Shown: positions 22,075 through 33,985, counted from the stretch's first letter. The stretch: 64,000 nt of DNA from Endothia cerciana (GCA_026119935.1 JALRMH010000036.1:62001-126000), one strand, 5' to 3'. Program-made: numbers and translations. The notes: generated by a model from the sequence alone, not told the origin.

Positions 22075-24420
22075 GTTTCAGGTCTCTTGGGCCGGGCAGC
22101 TGCTGAGTCTCTCCAAACCGAGCAGAAACGAGTGTCCAGTAGGTCGACCGCCACCAAACGAGGGATGAGACAGAAGAAGTGAATCCTCCGTCAAGACCAG
22201 CGAGCTGTGGCCGGTGTTATGAGCAAGTGGTTGGCCGCCTTGGGAGGGGGGCAAGGCACCTGCGGATCTTATTCGGACTGACCGGGAATGCCCGAAGGAG
22301 GAGAGGCTGAGCGGTACACCTCACACCTCTCAACTACCCAAGTCGATATGGGCCAATCACAAAGGTACCAAGACCGTTGCCCGGCGGAAATTAAACCGAC
22401 GTTAGCACAAGATGGACGGCGCTGATGGAGAACCTGTTAGGAGATCAGGTGGGGCCACAGATCTCTTGTTGACGCCTTGAGAGGGGTGGGCCTTGCGCTC
22501 TCTTCAACGACGGCGCGGTCGTCTCTGGCGTGGCGAGATCCGGGGAAAGGCCTTGGACAAGCAGAACACACGCCGGCTAGAAAAGTAGCAAAGATGCCCA
22601 CCGATCTGGACCTGGGGAACACGGGAAAGAAAAGAAACAGTTCCACGAGCATCGGCATTCAGGGAAGCAAGTTTACCTGCCGTGCCAAGTGCCTACCGTA
22701 CATGGCATCTCGACCCTGCAGGCTTGTGCATATCAGGACGGGTGTGCAGGTGGAAAGCTCTGCGAGTGGGTACGACCAACCCAGGGCCATGCAGGATGGA
22801 CAACGAAGAGGAGGCCCAGACCTCCCAAGGTACCTCGTAGCCACCGGTGTGCAAAGTGCTGACGGGTGTTCTCCCTGGTGATACCAGCCCCGACACGGGT
22901 TGAGTTGGCGGCCGGCCCACGTCTCTGGTTGGAGCCTTGCCCGAGACCCGGAGACGCCAATTGAGCTTGTTGGCTCGTTCCGAGAAGCCATGGCGACTCT
23001 GCTAACCCTTGGTCTCACCGGCCAACACGAATCCGACCGCAGGATGGCACAATAGTCGTGAGCATACCTCCCTTCCCCCCCTCCCACCCCCCGGAAGCCC
23101 GTTCGGGTGCCCAGCGCATGCAGGCAGGGCAGGGCAATAGCCGATTGCGGACGAACGAGGGAGACCGTGATGAGAAGCACCTCGGTCCCGGGGTGGCATC
23201 GCAGCCAGTTGCACGCAGCGAATGCTACCACCTGCTCGCGATGTCGAGGTGGCAGACAGAGCCTCGTCCCACAGGTGTCGCTCTGGGTAAGCAGCGAGGC
23301 TATTGTGATGGGGTTGGTCAGTCAGTCAGCAGCGGGGTTGGGGTGGGGGGGGGGGACAGAAAGCTACCCCTGTCGGCATGGACGAGGGCCCAGGGCCGCC
23401 AGGGCCCACGAACAGGCACCCTGGCCCCCTGTTACCCAGATTCGTGGAGTCAGGCACGCAAGTGGTGTGTTGTGCTGTACCGTAGCAAAGCGGAGCAGAT
23501 GAGATGCCTGCGAGCCCTACGTGCAAAAGGGACAAGGTTCCGCTTGGCCGTACCCAGCGAGGTTCGTGATGGGGCAGGCCATCTTGCCTCTTCTGAGCAC
23601 CCTGACATCAGCTCCTCTTACGGTCAGGTCCTGGCTCCCTCGCCGGAGGTCCGCTGGCCCAAGGATGTAACTGGAGTGGGTTAGTTGGTCATGATTCACC
23701 GCTGCGGTGTGTGCGACCGCCCATCCATACCGCAACACCGCGCTGGGCAGTCCGTGATGAAGCGGGTGTCCCATGTACATCGCAACCTGTCAGGTCGGGG
23801 ACCGTGCTCGCGATGCTTTTTTCCATCGCCCAGACAATCCTGCCCGGATGGGATGGCCCTCAATCTCGACCGGCCCTACGAGGCCGGAGACACGTAGTAC
23901 TATGTAATACATGCTGTGCAGGTGTTGCCTCGAACACGACGAGGTAACATGGCAGGCCGCCTGCGCAGCAATAGTCTGCTTTTAGTGCTGACCTCATATC
24001 CATAGACCTGCAGGAAAGATTCACCTGTGCGCGCACGCCGGGGTGCCGTCACGGTGCCGCCATGTGTTATTCGCTGCCCTATTACGCCACCTGCGCTGTG
24101 AGACCTCGGAAGTTGCCATCGTGGACAGATGGCATGCATACAGGGCCGTGGTCGTCCCGGGAGCTACCCAGGCCGGCAGCGGAATCGGCCTCGAGCCCTT
24201 CCACATGTCCGCATGTAGAGAGACACTTGTCTTACATCTGTGCCGAGAAGATCGAATGCGGAGAGCTGGAGAGGTTGGACAGGATGCTGACGGCCTCGCC
24301 CCTCCGGCACGATGCGCATCTTGGCCCGGCGCCCTCGTGCGCAGAGGGCGGGCCCGTAGGGAGAACCACCCGGGCCAGAGCTGGGCTGACCACTCGAGAG
24401 GCAGGAAATGTCGCGGTGCT

Positions 24421-24453
24421 GCTCGTCGAGGCTCGTCGAGGCTCGTCGAGGCT
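24421..24453. repeat. 10-nt tandem repeat, 3 copies
   Basis: GCTCGTCGAG is repeated three times in perfect tandem, followed by a partial fourth copy. It is noncoding. Confidence 0.9.
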
Positions 24454-24763
24454 GGCCAGGAGGGGTAGGATAGGTAGGGTTGGCAGTGGTTGGGTAAGTA
24501 CGTAGTAAGTGTCCGTCCTGTGGGGTGGAGCAGCAGGTGTGGTTGAGGATGGGGCAGTTGGACCCGCCCGAACGGTCGTCCCCACCCTGACTTATCGGTT
24601 CGATTGGACCCAGATCCTAGATTCCTGGTGTCACTTCCCCTCCTGGATTGGCCAGGCGGGGTGGCCCTTCTTTCCTGTGCCCAAGCAGCTTGTTCAAGCT
24701 ACCTCACTCTCGTCTCCCATTCTGGTCAGCATTGCAACCACTCACCGCTGGCTCACGCCACTC

Positions 24764-24786
24764 TCACTTTCACTTTCACTTTCACC
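24764..24786. repeat. CACTTT hexamer repeat
   Basis: About three and a half copies of CACTTT in noncoding DNA. Confidence 0.85.
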
Positions 24787-26531
24787 TCACTCGCATGGTT
24801 CACTCGGGGCCTTCACAGCATCCAAGAATGGACGGAACGCGCCGCGATCGACAGTCCTCTCGCAGCCGAGGGACCCAAGCCCTCCTTGCCCAGCATCGTC
24901 AGGACCGTGCAACGCCGCCTCTTCGCTAGGAAGGGCCTTGCCTGGCATGCGTGTCACTGCCGTTGCTGCTGCCTGCGCCCGTAGGGCTCGGGGCTCGATT
25001 TGGAAGCTCAGGAGCCCACTTTTGCGGCTGAAAAGTCAAGGTCACCACCCATTCCTTCTGGAGTCCCCGCCTTCCGGGTGGGCACCCACGTACAAGGTAA
25101 TTTTTTCCCTTTTCGCTGGCCGCGAGGGACTCTGCTGCGTCCCTCGCGGCCGGATGCGTAGGATTTCCCTGTTCACGTGTGGTCCTGCTTACCCAAACTA
25201 GCCATGCAAGGCAGGTGGGCTGAGGTGACCCTCGCACACGCCGATCAACCCAACAGACACACTCCTCTCTCTGTCTCTTGTCCCCCCCACCCCTGGTGTC
25301 GACAACCCGGGCAAACCCTCGGGTGAGCAGCCGGCGCGGTCTTGTTCCCGGTCGGGTCTGCCTCTGGAGATCCAGAGGCCGCGACGACTGCTGCGAAGCC
25401 TTGAGCATCTCCCAATGGCAGACCCGACGGCAGCGTACTGACAGTCCAGCGCTGCCAGAGACTATCTTTTGTCGTGCGTCTCCTACAGCGCCTTCGTCTT
25501 GGTGTAGGGGAAGGAGCAGTCTTCCCAGGCGGTTGGACAATGTTCGGTCCCGACAACACCGAACATACAGCGGTCCTTGCACGTATTTGAATCCGGAAGG
25601 GTGCCAAAGGTGATACGGTGCGTACCTCGTGGGTAGTATGCTTGAGACATCACAACCGCCCCGCCGGATGTAAACGGAAGCGGCGGACCGACCGGTGGTG
25701 CCGTCTAATCGCAGGCTGCAGTCCCGCGGCATGCGGCCGGACTGCCTGCATGTGTGCTCGTGTTCGATTAAGCACGCGTCCCGCTGGGGCAGAAACGTCG
25801 ACCCCGCCGGCTGCAGAAAAGTCAGAAAGACCAGACCACAGTCCTCGACTTCGATGAGCGCTGTCCCCGATAGCTTGGGAAGGTCCAGGTCATGGCCCCG
25901 TCGCCTTCGACCTAGGCAGAGGTGGCCAAGGGCGCAAATCCTTGGAAAGAATACATACATACTTCAGCCGCAGAAAGTCTTCGTCCAACGTGAGCATCCC
26001 GTTGGGTCAGTGCTGTGGCCCCGACCCCTGCGCAGCAGCACCACCAACCACAAAGTGGTCCGCCCATCCACACAGAGCATGCAACCTCAACTCTCGTGTG
26101 GGACTGCGGGATGCACTCCCAATTGGATCAGTTGGAGACAACTTTTGGACCTCCCATGCAGGACAACAGATCTTACTTCGCCACCCGTTGCGAGAACTAG
26201 AACCCTCTGGATTCAGAGTACCCTCCAGTTCGCAGGGTCGGTAATGCTGATGTGTGTACGTACGACCGCTTCGTGGGAGAGCCCGAGCTGGACCTTTCAG
26301 GACCCAACACGGTCGACTTGTCCTGATATCGATCGAGCGTTGGCTTGCTTCGGCACCAGTGGCAACCTTCCTCGGCCCCTGCGAGAAACCTCAGAGCTGT
26401 ATAGGGTTGCTTGAAACTTTCGGCTGCGCACAGATCCGATCTGGACGTCTGTACCGCCTTTCGAGTCCTCAAAGGGCGGCCCGTCCTGGCTATAGCCTTA
26501 TCGCCGGCACCCCAGATCGTGGGGTTGGGAT

Positions 26532-26584
26532 ACTAGATTCTGCTGTTACTAGATTCTGCTGCTACTTGATTCTGCTGCTACTTG
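26532..26584. repeat. 18-nt imperfect tandem repeat, 3 copies
   Basis: Three near-identical copies of an 18-nt unit with the core ATTCTGCTG, varying at one or two positions. It is noncoding and lies about 400 nt upstream of the Kelch gene start. Confidence 0.85.
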
Positions 26585-26983
26585 GAGATTTGCCCCTCTT
26601 CGTGCATGTACTTTGGGGCTATACTCAGTAAGCCAGGCTCTCATACATGCTGCTATTCTAGGTTTGGGATTTTGAGACCTCTCGATACCCCCCCCCCCTT
26701 CAGTATCCCTCTCAACCCCTTCCCGAGTCTGACCCCGACCGCCCTACGGTGCATAGTTCTGTCGCGCTTGAGCTCAACGTCAAGACAAGACCTCGTCTCC
26801 GGACCGCGCGACGGCGTGCTTCTCCTGTTTCCTGTGCCAGTCGCATGGCTGACCTGTGATTCTTGGTAGCACGGCATCTTTCGTCGCACAATGCGTTGCA
26901 GCTAACCGCTACCCTAGCAGCTTTTATCTATCTGGCCCTGTCCCTTGGGGCGTATATTTGACGCCCTGGTATCCGATTTCATA

Positions 26984-29910
26984 ATGATTGCCTCAAGAAT
27001 ACTTTCGCTGTCCGTTATTGCGGGCCTCGCGCCCCCTGTGGCCGCCCAGCTGCAGGGATGGGAGGACGGCGAGGTCAACACAACAATGTGTACATGGCCA
27101 GGACTGCGAGGCAAGTTGGTCCCCTCAGCGGACCTGGTTTCGTGGACTAATGGACGCAGCGGCCGTTATAAGAGACACGTTGTACATGGATGGTGGCTAC
27201 ATCAACTGGAGGCCTGGTATGGCCGATGGATCGTACGGCTTGCCAATTCAAGACCGTATGTTCATGGCATGCCTCTGCCTTTCCTGAAGGTCTACTGACA
27301 GTCCACGCAGAGGACTACCCCGGGATTTCGTACACGCTCAACTTCAGCACGCCGTTCAATATATCACAGAATATCAGCGCTCTCTTCAGCCAACAGCTCA
27401 AGGGGTCAACGGCACCTCTCTATTACGAAGGAGCGATGCTCGCGAATAATGACGAGTACTTCCTCTTTGGCGGGTTGCTGACAGAAACGAACTATACCGC
27501 CGAGCCGGATGACAATCAGGGTCTGGAGTGGCAGCAGTACGCCTACGGAGTCGACCAGTCCTTCTCGCCTGCGTACGTCACCTATGAGCTCCCTGGACAC
27601 ATGACGCGATACATCGCCTACGGAGGTGCAGCCAACGCGCCCTCGGAGAACCTTGCCTTCTACTTCTCTGGGCTTCATGGGCCCACCTGGGGCGACATCT
27701 TCTATCCGACAGGCGACCCATCCGCCACCGCAAATGAGACGTCCGACACACTCATCACGCTCAATATGGCGACGCAGGGCGAGGAAACATGGACCAATGT
27801 CACTCTGCCGGAGGGTATACCAGGACGTGCGAACCCGGAGCTGGTCTGGATACCCGTCGGCAAACAGGGGATTCTTGTCGCCCTGGGAGGTGTGGTGTAT
27901 CCTGAATTTGTTACGCCTATCCACGTCTCCGAGAACCAGACTGCAAGTGTAGGTGAAGCTCATCGGCATAGCTGCACGACAGCTCGATACTAACTTCACG
28001 CCTAGGAGGATCAAAGTCCAGCCTTCATGACGAGCATCAACATCTACGATATCGCAAATAAGACCTGGTACACGCAGACTACCACGGGCGGCCCAGGAGC
28101 CCTGGCGCAAGGGTGTGCTGTCATGCAACCAGCCCAAGACTACTCAAGTTTCAACATCTACTGGTACGGCGGATATGATGGCCTTCACGCGACGGACGAT
28201 TCTTACTGGAACGACGCGGTCTGGATCTTGTCCCTGCCCAGCTTCACGTGGAAGCAAGCCAGTACGAATCGGACCGGATACGCCCGTGCAGGACATCAAT
28301 GTGTCATGCCCTATCCGGACCAGATGATGGTCATCGGCGGGCAGCCGGCGCAACCGGGCGACATCTATAGCTGCGTCCCTGACATCATCCAGATTTTCAA
28401 CGTGAGCTCTGCCGAGTGGCTTGACCGGTATGACCCGACGGTCTGGTCGAGCTATTCCGTCCCAAGCGTGATCTATGAGGCGATTGGGGGCGACGGGTCC
28501 GGCGGCGCAACATCCACCGCCCCCAAGAGCTGGGACACCTCGGCGCTGGGTGATGTCTTCCAGACCGCGTACGCTACTTCAAAAATCACGACTTACTACC
28601 CGTACCCCAAGGCGAGCACGACCTCGGTAACCAACCCCACTTACCCAACAACAACGGCCAAGAGCGGCGGCAGTGGTGTGCCCAAGTTCCTTGCACCCTT
28701 GCTGGGAGTCCTGTTGGGTCTCGTGTTCCTGTCGTCCCTCGCCGTGGGCATCATCCTCTGGAGACGCCGGAAGTTGATGAAGAAGAACGGCGGCGTGAGC
28801 CTGGCCCCGACGGACGACAATCGGGGGACCATCATTAACTGGATCAACGGGCAGAGGGTAATTGAGACAAAGGCGGAGACCGCCAGCGATGAGCTCACAA
28901 ACCCAACAAGCCCGACCCCAGATGGGATCGGATTCAACCAAGGTCCCCAGTACCCGTTCACGCAACAGTATCGTGATCAACCACAAGCTGCGCAGCAGAC
29001 TCCACAACATGTTCCCTACGAGATGGACGGGGATGGAGGAGTCGTTGAGCTACCAGGCAAGTACTCAGGCCTCGGAACCTTGCCGCATGCCCCTCCTCGT
29101 TGCTAACATGACCTCACAGCGGACCCCTTTGTAGCAGAGCTCTCCGACACCACTACAGCCCCGACCGACAATGACGACCAGCGCAGGAGCGGCGTCAACC
29201 CCTTTCACGGCGCGCGATCCATCGCCTACAATAGCTCTTTCCAGAATACAGACCAAGGCAGCATCGTGAGCAGCACCTCTTTCCCGCGAAACGCCGCCTC
29301 TCCGCCCGCGCCTCCCTCGTCCACCTCACACGCTACCTCCTCGGCCGCGGGTGCTCAACCAGTGCCTACACAGACAAAGCGCAGCCCCGTGCCCCTGGAA
29401 TCGGCAGGCCTGCCCAGGTCTTTATCAGCAGAGTACGACAACAAGACCCTCCCAGAACTGCCCGCGTCGAGCGAGCAAGTGGGTGGGCGCTCGTCGGCGC
29501 CGGCTGCGGCGGCGCAGGGGGGCACGCATGGGGGGCGAGGTAGCTCGGGCGTCTCCGTCTTCAGCGAGCGGGAGCGCGCCCACCTGCGCAACCTTTCGGA
29601 CCCCGCGACCGTGAGCACCATGGACGCAACGATCTCCAGTGTGGCCCCCCAGTCGCAGACGGCCGGAGGCCGCGTCGCGAGCCCGCCGATACTAGAAGAG
29701 GGCGCGGTGGCTGCTGCCAATGCGACCGCCCCCCAGGACGGCAGGCAGCCGTCTGTCGTTTCCCCGCCCACGGGGAGTACGGTCGAGGGAGAGGACTATC
29801 TTGGTGCGGTTGTCAGCCCCGTGGTGGCTCGGGGCGAGGCGCCCCCGCCCGGGAGCGGGAGGAGGAGCGCGTTCAGGGAGAGTCAGGAGGACCTGGGCGG
29901 AGCGAGCTGA
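26984..29910 (+). CDS. Kelch-type single-pass membrane protein, 900 aa
   Basis: Exons 26984-27110, 27160-27255, 27311-27948, 28006-29056 and 29120-29910. Introns 1 (GAG|GCAAGT) and 4 (CAG|GCAAGT) are GC-AG; introns 2 and 3 are GT-AG; all joins keep the frame. Seen: a signal peptide (residues 1-22); an ectodomain with Kelch-like motifs (DTLYMDGGY, YFLFGGLLTE, RYIAYGGA, GILVALGGV, YWYGGYDG, QMMVIGGQP), several with the diglycine and following tryptophan or tyrosine; many N-glycosylation sequons; a Ser/Thr-rich juxtamembrane stretch; one transmembrane helix (about 514-538, LLGVLLGLVFLSSLAVGIIL); then RRRK and a 360-residue disordered tail with short conserved-looking motifs (NPFHGARS, HLRNLSD, FRESQEDLG). 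The architecture matches a common fungal group of unproven function, probably a plasma-membrane or wall sensor/anchor. Confidence 0.9.
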
Positions 29911-30068
29911 GGAACACACAAACAAGTATGTATCGACGGTAGAATGCCCTGGTCGTGTGGTGATTCTGTAATTGTCCTTTTCCTACCATATACGGAGAGG
30001 TCACGAACGTGACTCTGTAAGGACTGGTTTGCTTTGCATGTCGACACGATACGACGATATCCAGGGTT

Positions 30069-30773
30069 GGGGGGGGGGGGGGTCCATTCGTTCAGTAAAC
30101 ATGGGCTTCACGGAGTTCCCCGGGGGTTTACTTCGAACAATGATGATTACTTCAAAAGTCTTCGCAAGGGGATGACTGATTGACTACCGGCCTTGCGCTG
30201 CGTGACGCTCTGCATCCTCACCTCAACACGGCCCCGCCTCCGCCCCCTCACGATGCCTCAACACCCCCCCCCCCCACGGCATTCTCGAGAGCCTCATCTT
30301 GCACACCCCGTCACCCACCACACATTCCCGGCACAGAGAGCCCTTGTTCGTAAGCAATCGCCCCCTCCGGCTCATCGTGTTCGTTATGGGGGGGGGGGGC
30401 TTGCGGGGTGATAGCCCACCCACTCGACCCCCGAGGATCATTGGGGTCGAGGCTGGGGGAAGGGAGAAGACAGAAAAAGGAATTTTTCTATAAATAAACC
30501 CCCCCCCCCTTTTTATTTAGTCAGGCCTGAACACTTCGGTGCCTGATCCCCCTCGATACCAAGATTTTAAATACCGTCGTGAGGCGTCCAATTGGGGTCC
30601 TACATCCTTCGAGGTCTCGCAGGATCTGGGCCGGGCGAGAGAGCCCACCCATCGGTTCCCGCCCACGTGTGGGGGGTCTTTACATTGGCCCATCCGCCTC
30701 CCACGACCATAATTGTAGACCAGCACTTCAGACTCAGTGATTAGCCTTTTGGTCGTCTGGTTGGGGGGGGGGG
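30069..30773. repeat. Cluster of five alternating poly(G)/poly(C) tracts
   Basis: G14 at 30069-30082, C12 at 30264-30275, G12 at 30388-30399, C11 at 30499-30509 and G11 at 30763-30773: five tracts in 705 nt, alternating in strand. This is noncoding DNA between convergent genes. Confidence 0.95.
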
Positions 30774-30864
30774 TGGGGTGTCTCGAGGAGATGCGTTGTA
30801 CATAGATACAGAGTTCTGTCTTCTATTATAGGAAAAGTCTTGTCTAGCCGATTTGATGCCCTAG

Positions 30865-30892
<28 letters not shown>
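30865..30892. repeat. (CT)14 microsatellite
   Basis: A perfect CT dinucleotide run followed by C-rich sequence; noncoding. Confidence 0.95.
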
Positions 30893-30895
<3 letters not shown>

Positions 30896-31110
30896 CCCCC
30901 TCCCCCCGGCAGGCCTCTGCCCAGTGGCTCGCCGGCCTCGACGTCCTGAAGAACGCAGTTCACCCCTCTTTGTAGTTCCGGCTCTCTGGGACACCGTCCA
31001 TCCCGAACGCCGAGCTAATGTCAGTCCATGCCTTCTGTTGTGCCTCCGAACCTATGTGGCCTGGATACCTTTTTTTTTTCTTTCCCTGTGCCGGGCCACC
31101 CCCCTCCCGT

Positions 31111-32848
31111 TCAGACGGGCAAGCCCTGGGCCCTCCTCCGGCGGTTGTAGTCCCTGGTCTCCTCCAGCTCCTTCCTTATGTACTCGTTGAACTCGTCGGG
31201 GTTGTCCAGGTACAGGTGGTGTCCCGCCTTTTGGACGACAATCACCTTGGCGCTGCCGTTCTCGTCCCGCCTCTCGTCCTCGCTGGCCTCGACCAGGGCC
31301 TTCTCTATGCGCTTCTTGATCTTCTCCTCGCTCGCGAAGCCGCCCGCGACGTCCATCCAGTCGCTGTCGCCGTACATGAACACGATGGGGATCCCCGTCT
31401 CCTTCCCGTTGTCGCTGGTGACGCCCCGGCCGACGCGCTCGATCCGGTTGATGAGCGGGTTCCGGGCGTAGGCGCCGGGGGCGAGGATGTGGGAGAGCGC
31501 GAACTCGCCGCTGCCCTTCTGCCGGAACAGGTTGTAGGCGTAGACGTGCAGGGTCTCGGCCTCCTCGGGCGGTAGGTGGTTGAAGCGGCGGCTCGTCCAG
31601 CCGGACGCGAAGCGCGGGCCGAGGGGCCCGGCGACGCGCACGAAGCTGAAGGGCGAGACGATGTTGGCGTCCCAGAGCCAGGCGAACCAGCCGGGGATGC
31701 TGCGCGCGGGGGCGGCGGGGGCCTGCCTGGTCGCGGCGGAGCTGTCCGCGGCTGACGCGATGCGCACGTCCCTGGTGCCGACGTCGCTGTCCTGCCGGAC
31801 GATGCTCTCCTGGGACTGGGTGAACTCGTTGGCGAGGGTGGAGGAGCCCGGGGCGGGGAGCCCGGCCTTGGCGGCGTAGGGGTTCTCGGGGACGCCGACG
31901 GGCGAGGCGAGGATGAGCTTGTTGATGTGGCCGGGGTACTTGAGGGCGTAGGAGACGGCGAGGTAGCCGCCCATGGAGTGGCCCAGCAGGGTGAACCTCT
32001 CGACGTTCCGTATCCGCCTCCACTCCTCGAGGGCGTCGACGAAGAAGTTCTCGGCCTCGACGGTCCTCTCCCTGGGGTCCTTGGCCCTGATGCGGAAAGG
32101 GGGCCGCGACGAGTTGCCCATGCCCAGCATGTCGAGGGCGTAGAGGCGCCAGCCCTCGACGCGGGTGGCGGGCTCGAAGTTCTTGTAGAAGAGGCCCAGG
32201 CCGGCGCCGTAGCCGTGCAGCATGACGAGGGTCTCCTCGGCGGGCTCGCCGACGCGCTCGACCGAGTACTCGTTCAGCAGGCGGTTCTTGCCGGAGAGGG
32301 CGACCATGGTGGAGCGCCATATCCGGTGGCCGAAGGGGTCGGGTTTCGCGGCGGCGGCGGCATCGGGAGAGGCGGCGGCGGCGGCGGCAGCGGAGGAGGA
32401 GGAGGAGGAGGAGGAGGAGGAGGAGGACGGGGAGACGGCCTCCCTAAGGTAGGGGACGAGGTTGAGGACGGCGCGCTCGGAGACGGGCGGGGAGATGTTG
32501 GTCCACTATCGCAGGCGGCGTGAGCTCAGGCTGCGGGTTTTTGGGATACGGATCTTGGTGGGTGGTATATAGAATACGTACCCATTGGTGGGCGGCGTCC
32601 CTGTAGGACAGGGGGAAGAAGCCGGACATGAGTTTCTGCTCACCGGGCGCGCCCGGCCTGTTCGTCTGTTGCGCCACCTCGGCGGATTTCCTGTGCGGCT
32701 TCCTGGACCGTCGTGATCCTGACTTGGGGGGGAGTGCCTCCTGGGAGGAGGAGGGCGTCTCTGTGTCGGAGGTGTCGCTGGGGTCGGCGGCGGCGGGGTT
32801 GTGGAGGAGAGGGCCGTCGGGGTGAGGGAGTGCCACGGTGGACGACAT
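31111..32848 (-). CDS. Alpha/beta hydrolase, Cld1/ABHD5-like (cardiolipin/phospholipid acyl hydrolase), 553 aa
   Basis: Exons 32582-32848 and 31111-32505 with a 76-nt intron (TGG|GTACGT...GATAG), phase 0; the junction rebuilds AAHQWWTNISPP. Seen: an N-terminal region with FFPLSYRDAAHQW, a poly-Ser/poly-Ala insertion coded by TCC and GCC repeats (plus-strand GAG/GCG run at about 32350-32430), the oxyanion motif HGYGAG, nucleophile elbow GHSMGG (Ser about 266), acid YGDSDWMD, and the terminal GHHLYLD, which contains the HX4D motif of the ABHD4/5-Cld1 branch. Yeast Cld1 removes an acyl chain from cardiolipin in mitochondria before remodelling. The frame is open upstream to an ATG at 33047-33049, adding 67 residues rich in Arg and Ser that could be a mitochondrial leader; I list the shorter start but cannot exclude the longer. 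It is divergent from Spo7. Confidence 0.88.
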
Positions 32849-33154
32849 TGTTGCGAGGCCGCGGGCACGGGCGCTGACGTTAACAGGGCGGCGGGGATTA
32901 TAGGTATTAGTTCTGTTACTGCAAGTGGAGGAGGGCCTTGTCGATAGGGACGGGAACAGACAGGAGGAATAGGAAGATGGATAGGGACGCGAACAAGAAG
33001 AACACTCGTGCTGCAGTCGTCGGTGTAAGTAGATTCTGAACACCAGCATCTCCTGTGTCTCTCTCTCTCCCCCTCTCTCGGTCCTGCGGACCTGACAAAG
33101 GGGGGGGCGGATCTAGGACGTTCTTTAAGTGCCTGGAGGAAGTGGACGCCCCGT

Positions 33155-33170
33155 CCTCTCTGTGTGTGTG

Positions 33171-33212
<42 letters not shown>

Positions 33213-33218
33213 TGTGTA
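33155..33218. repeat. Compound (TC)n/(TG)n microsatellite
   Basis: An interrupted dinucleotide tract: short TG, then TC, then a long TG run; noncoding. Confidence 0.95.
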
Positions 33219-33905
33219 CTACTCCTTCTCCACCGGCTGAAGCGGACTTAAGGGAAGACCCTCACCCTCTCGCACTCCGCACATAAGGGCCACACGGGCT
33301 GACGGGCTTCTTGACGGGGGAGACGAGACCAGATGATTCGCCCAAGGTGGGATGAAATCTCTCCGTGGCGGGGGCTGTGTCTCGCGGGTGCGACAGCGGG
33401 CAGTCAGCCACCTGGGGAGGCAATGACGAGTACAAAGCAAGATCCTACTAACCTCGTCTCGTACTGTATCTGCACCCTTGTACCATCCTATGGTATTGAC
33501 TAGCACCGGGGGCCTGTACGACTCCCTCAGCGGGGCCCGGACGGGACGGCGTCAATATTCCACCGGAGTCCGATCACCCCCCCAGTGAACCTTTTTTTAG
33601 TTAGTATTACACTGGGGCAGGCATAGCCAGAGAGAGAGAGAGAGGGGGAGAGAGGCCCACTCGGCTCTACCCGTGCTGCTAGCTGGACGGGGGGTTACCA
33701 CGTCAGGCACGCGCCCAGGCACGCCCAGGCACGTTCAGCTGCCAAACCCCCCACCGCATGTCATGTTCTCAGGACTCACATCGAAGGCATGGGACAGGCC
33801 ATCACCTACAGACACAGCTCGGTATCGCACACGCTGATCCCGGGTCTCCACCACGAGGAGCACGTCTCTGTCTGAATGCGTCAGACGGGAGGGCCTCCCT
33901 CGCCC

Positions 33906-33945
33906 CGACCTGACCTGACCTGACCTGACCCGACCCGACCCGACC
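33906..33945. repeat. Pentamer array (CGACC/TGACC) x8
   Basis: Eight tandem 5-nt units, one CGACC, four TGACC, then three CGACC, end 40 nt before the Spo7 start codon, probably inside its 5' leader or core promoter. Confidence 0.9.
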
Positions 33946-33985
33946 CGGCTTCCTTCTTGACCGAGAAACCAAAACCCAACCCACC

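Larger units (their letters stand above)
22075..26983. other. 4.9 kb gene-free region between two divergent surface-protein genes
   Basis: I could not find a gene on either strand. Frames up to 344 codons (24926-25960 minus) have arginine/glycine/cysteine-rich, patternless translations overlapped by equally long frames on the other strand, as GC-rich noncoding DNA gives. The flanking genes start at either end and point outward, so this holds both promoters and long leaders. It contains G11 at 23345-23355, C11 at 26688-26698 and three short tandem repeats listed separately. The size is typical of heavily regulated wall or developmental genes. Confidence 0.5.
29911..31110. other. Convergent intergenic region rich in homopolymer tracts
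   Basis: This 1.2 kb lies between two facing 3' ends, with no supported gene. It carries five G or C runs of 11-14 nt and a CT microsatellite, listed separately. Short frames in it are translations of these repeats. Confidence 0.55.
32849..33985. promoter_or_regulatory. Shared divergent promoter region, Cld1-like / Spo7
   Basis: About 1.1 kb separates the two starts (less if the upstream start at 33049 is used). It contains a TC/TG compound microsatellite at 33155-33218, an AG run at 33630-33644 and a CTGAC-type pentamer array next to Spo7. No gene seen. Both flanking products act on phospholipid metabolism, so common control is plausible but unproven. Confidence 0.4.

Noticed and set aside
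22659..23231. 190-codon minus-strand frame upstream of the glycoprotein
   Set aside because: No motif, and opposing plus-strand frames of similar quality (23058-23684); judged noncoding.
24540..24612. tRNA-like A-box and B-box pattern (GGTTCGATT)
   Set aside because: The T-arm and acceptor stem do not pair, so it is not a tRNA.
24926..25960. 344-codon open frame on the minus strand
   Set aside because: Patternless Arg/Gly/Cys-rich translation, overlapped by long frames on the plus strand, no start context or splice partner; typical chance frame in GC-rich DNA.
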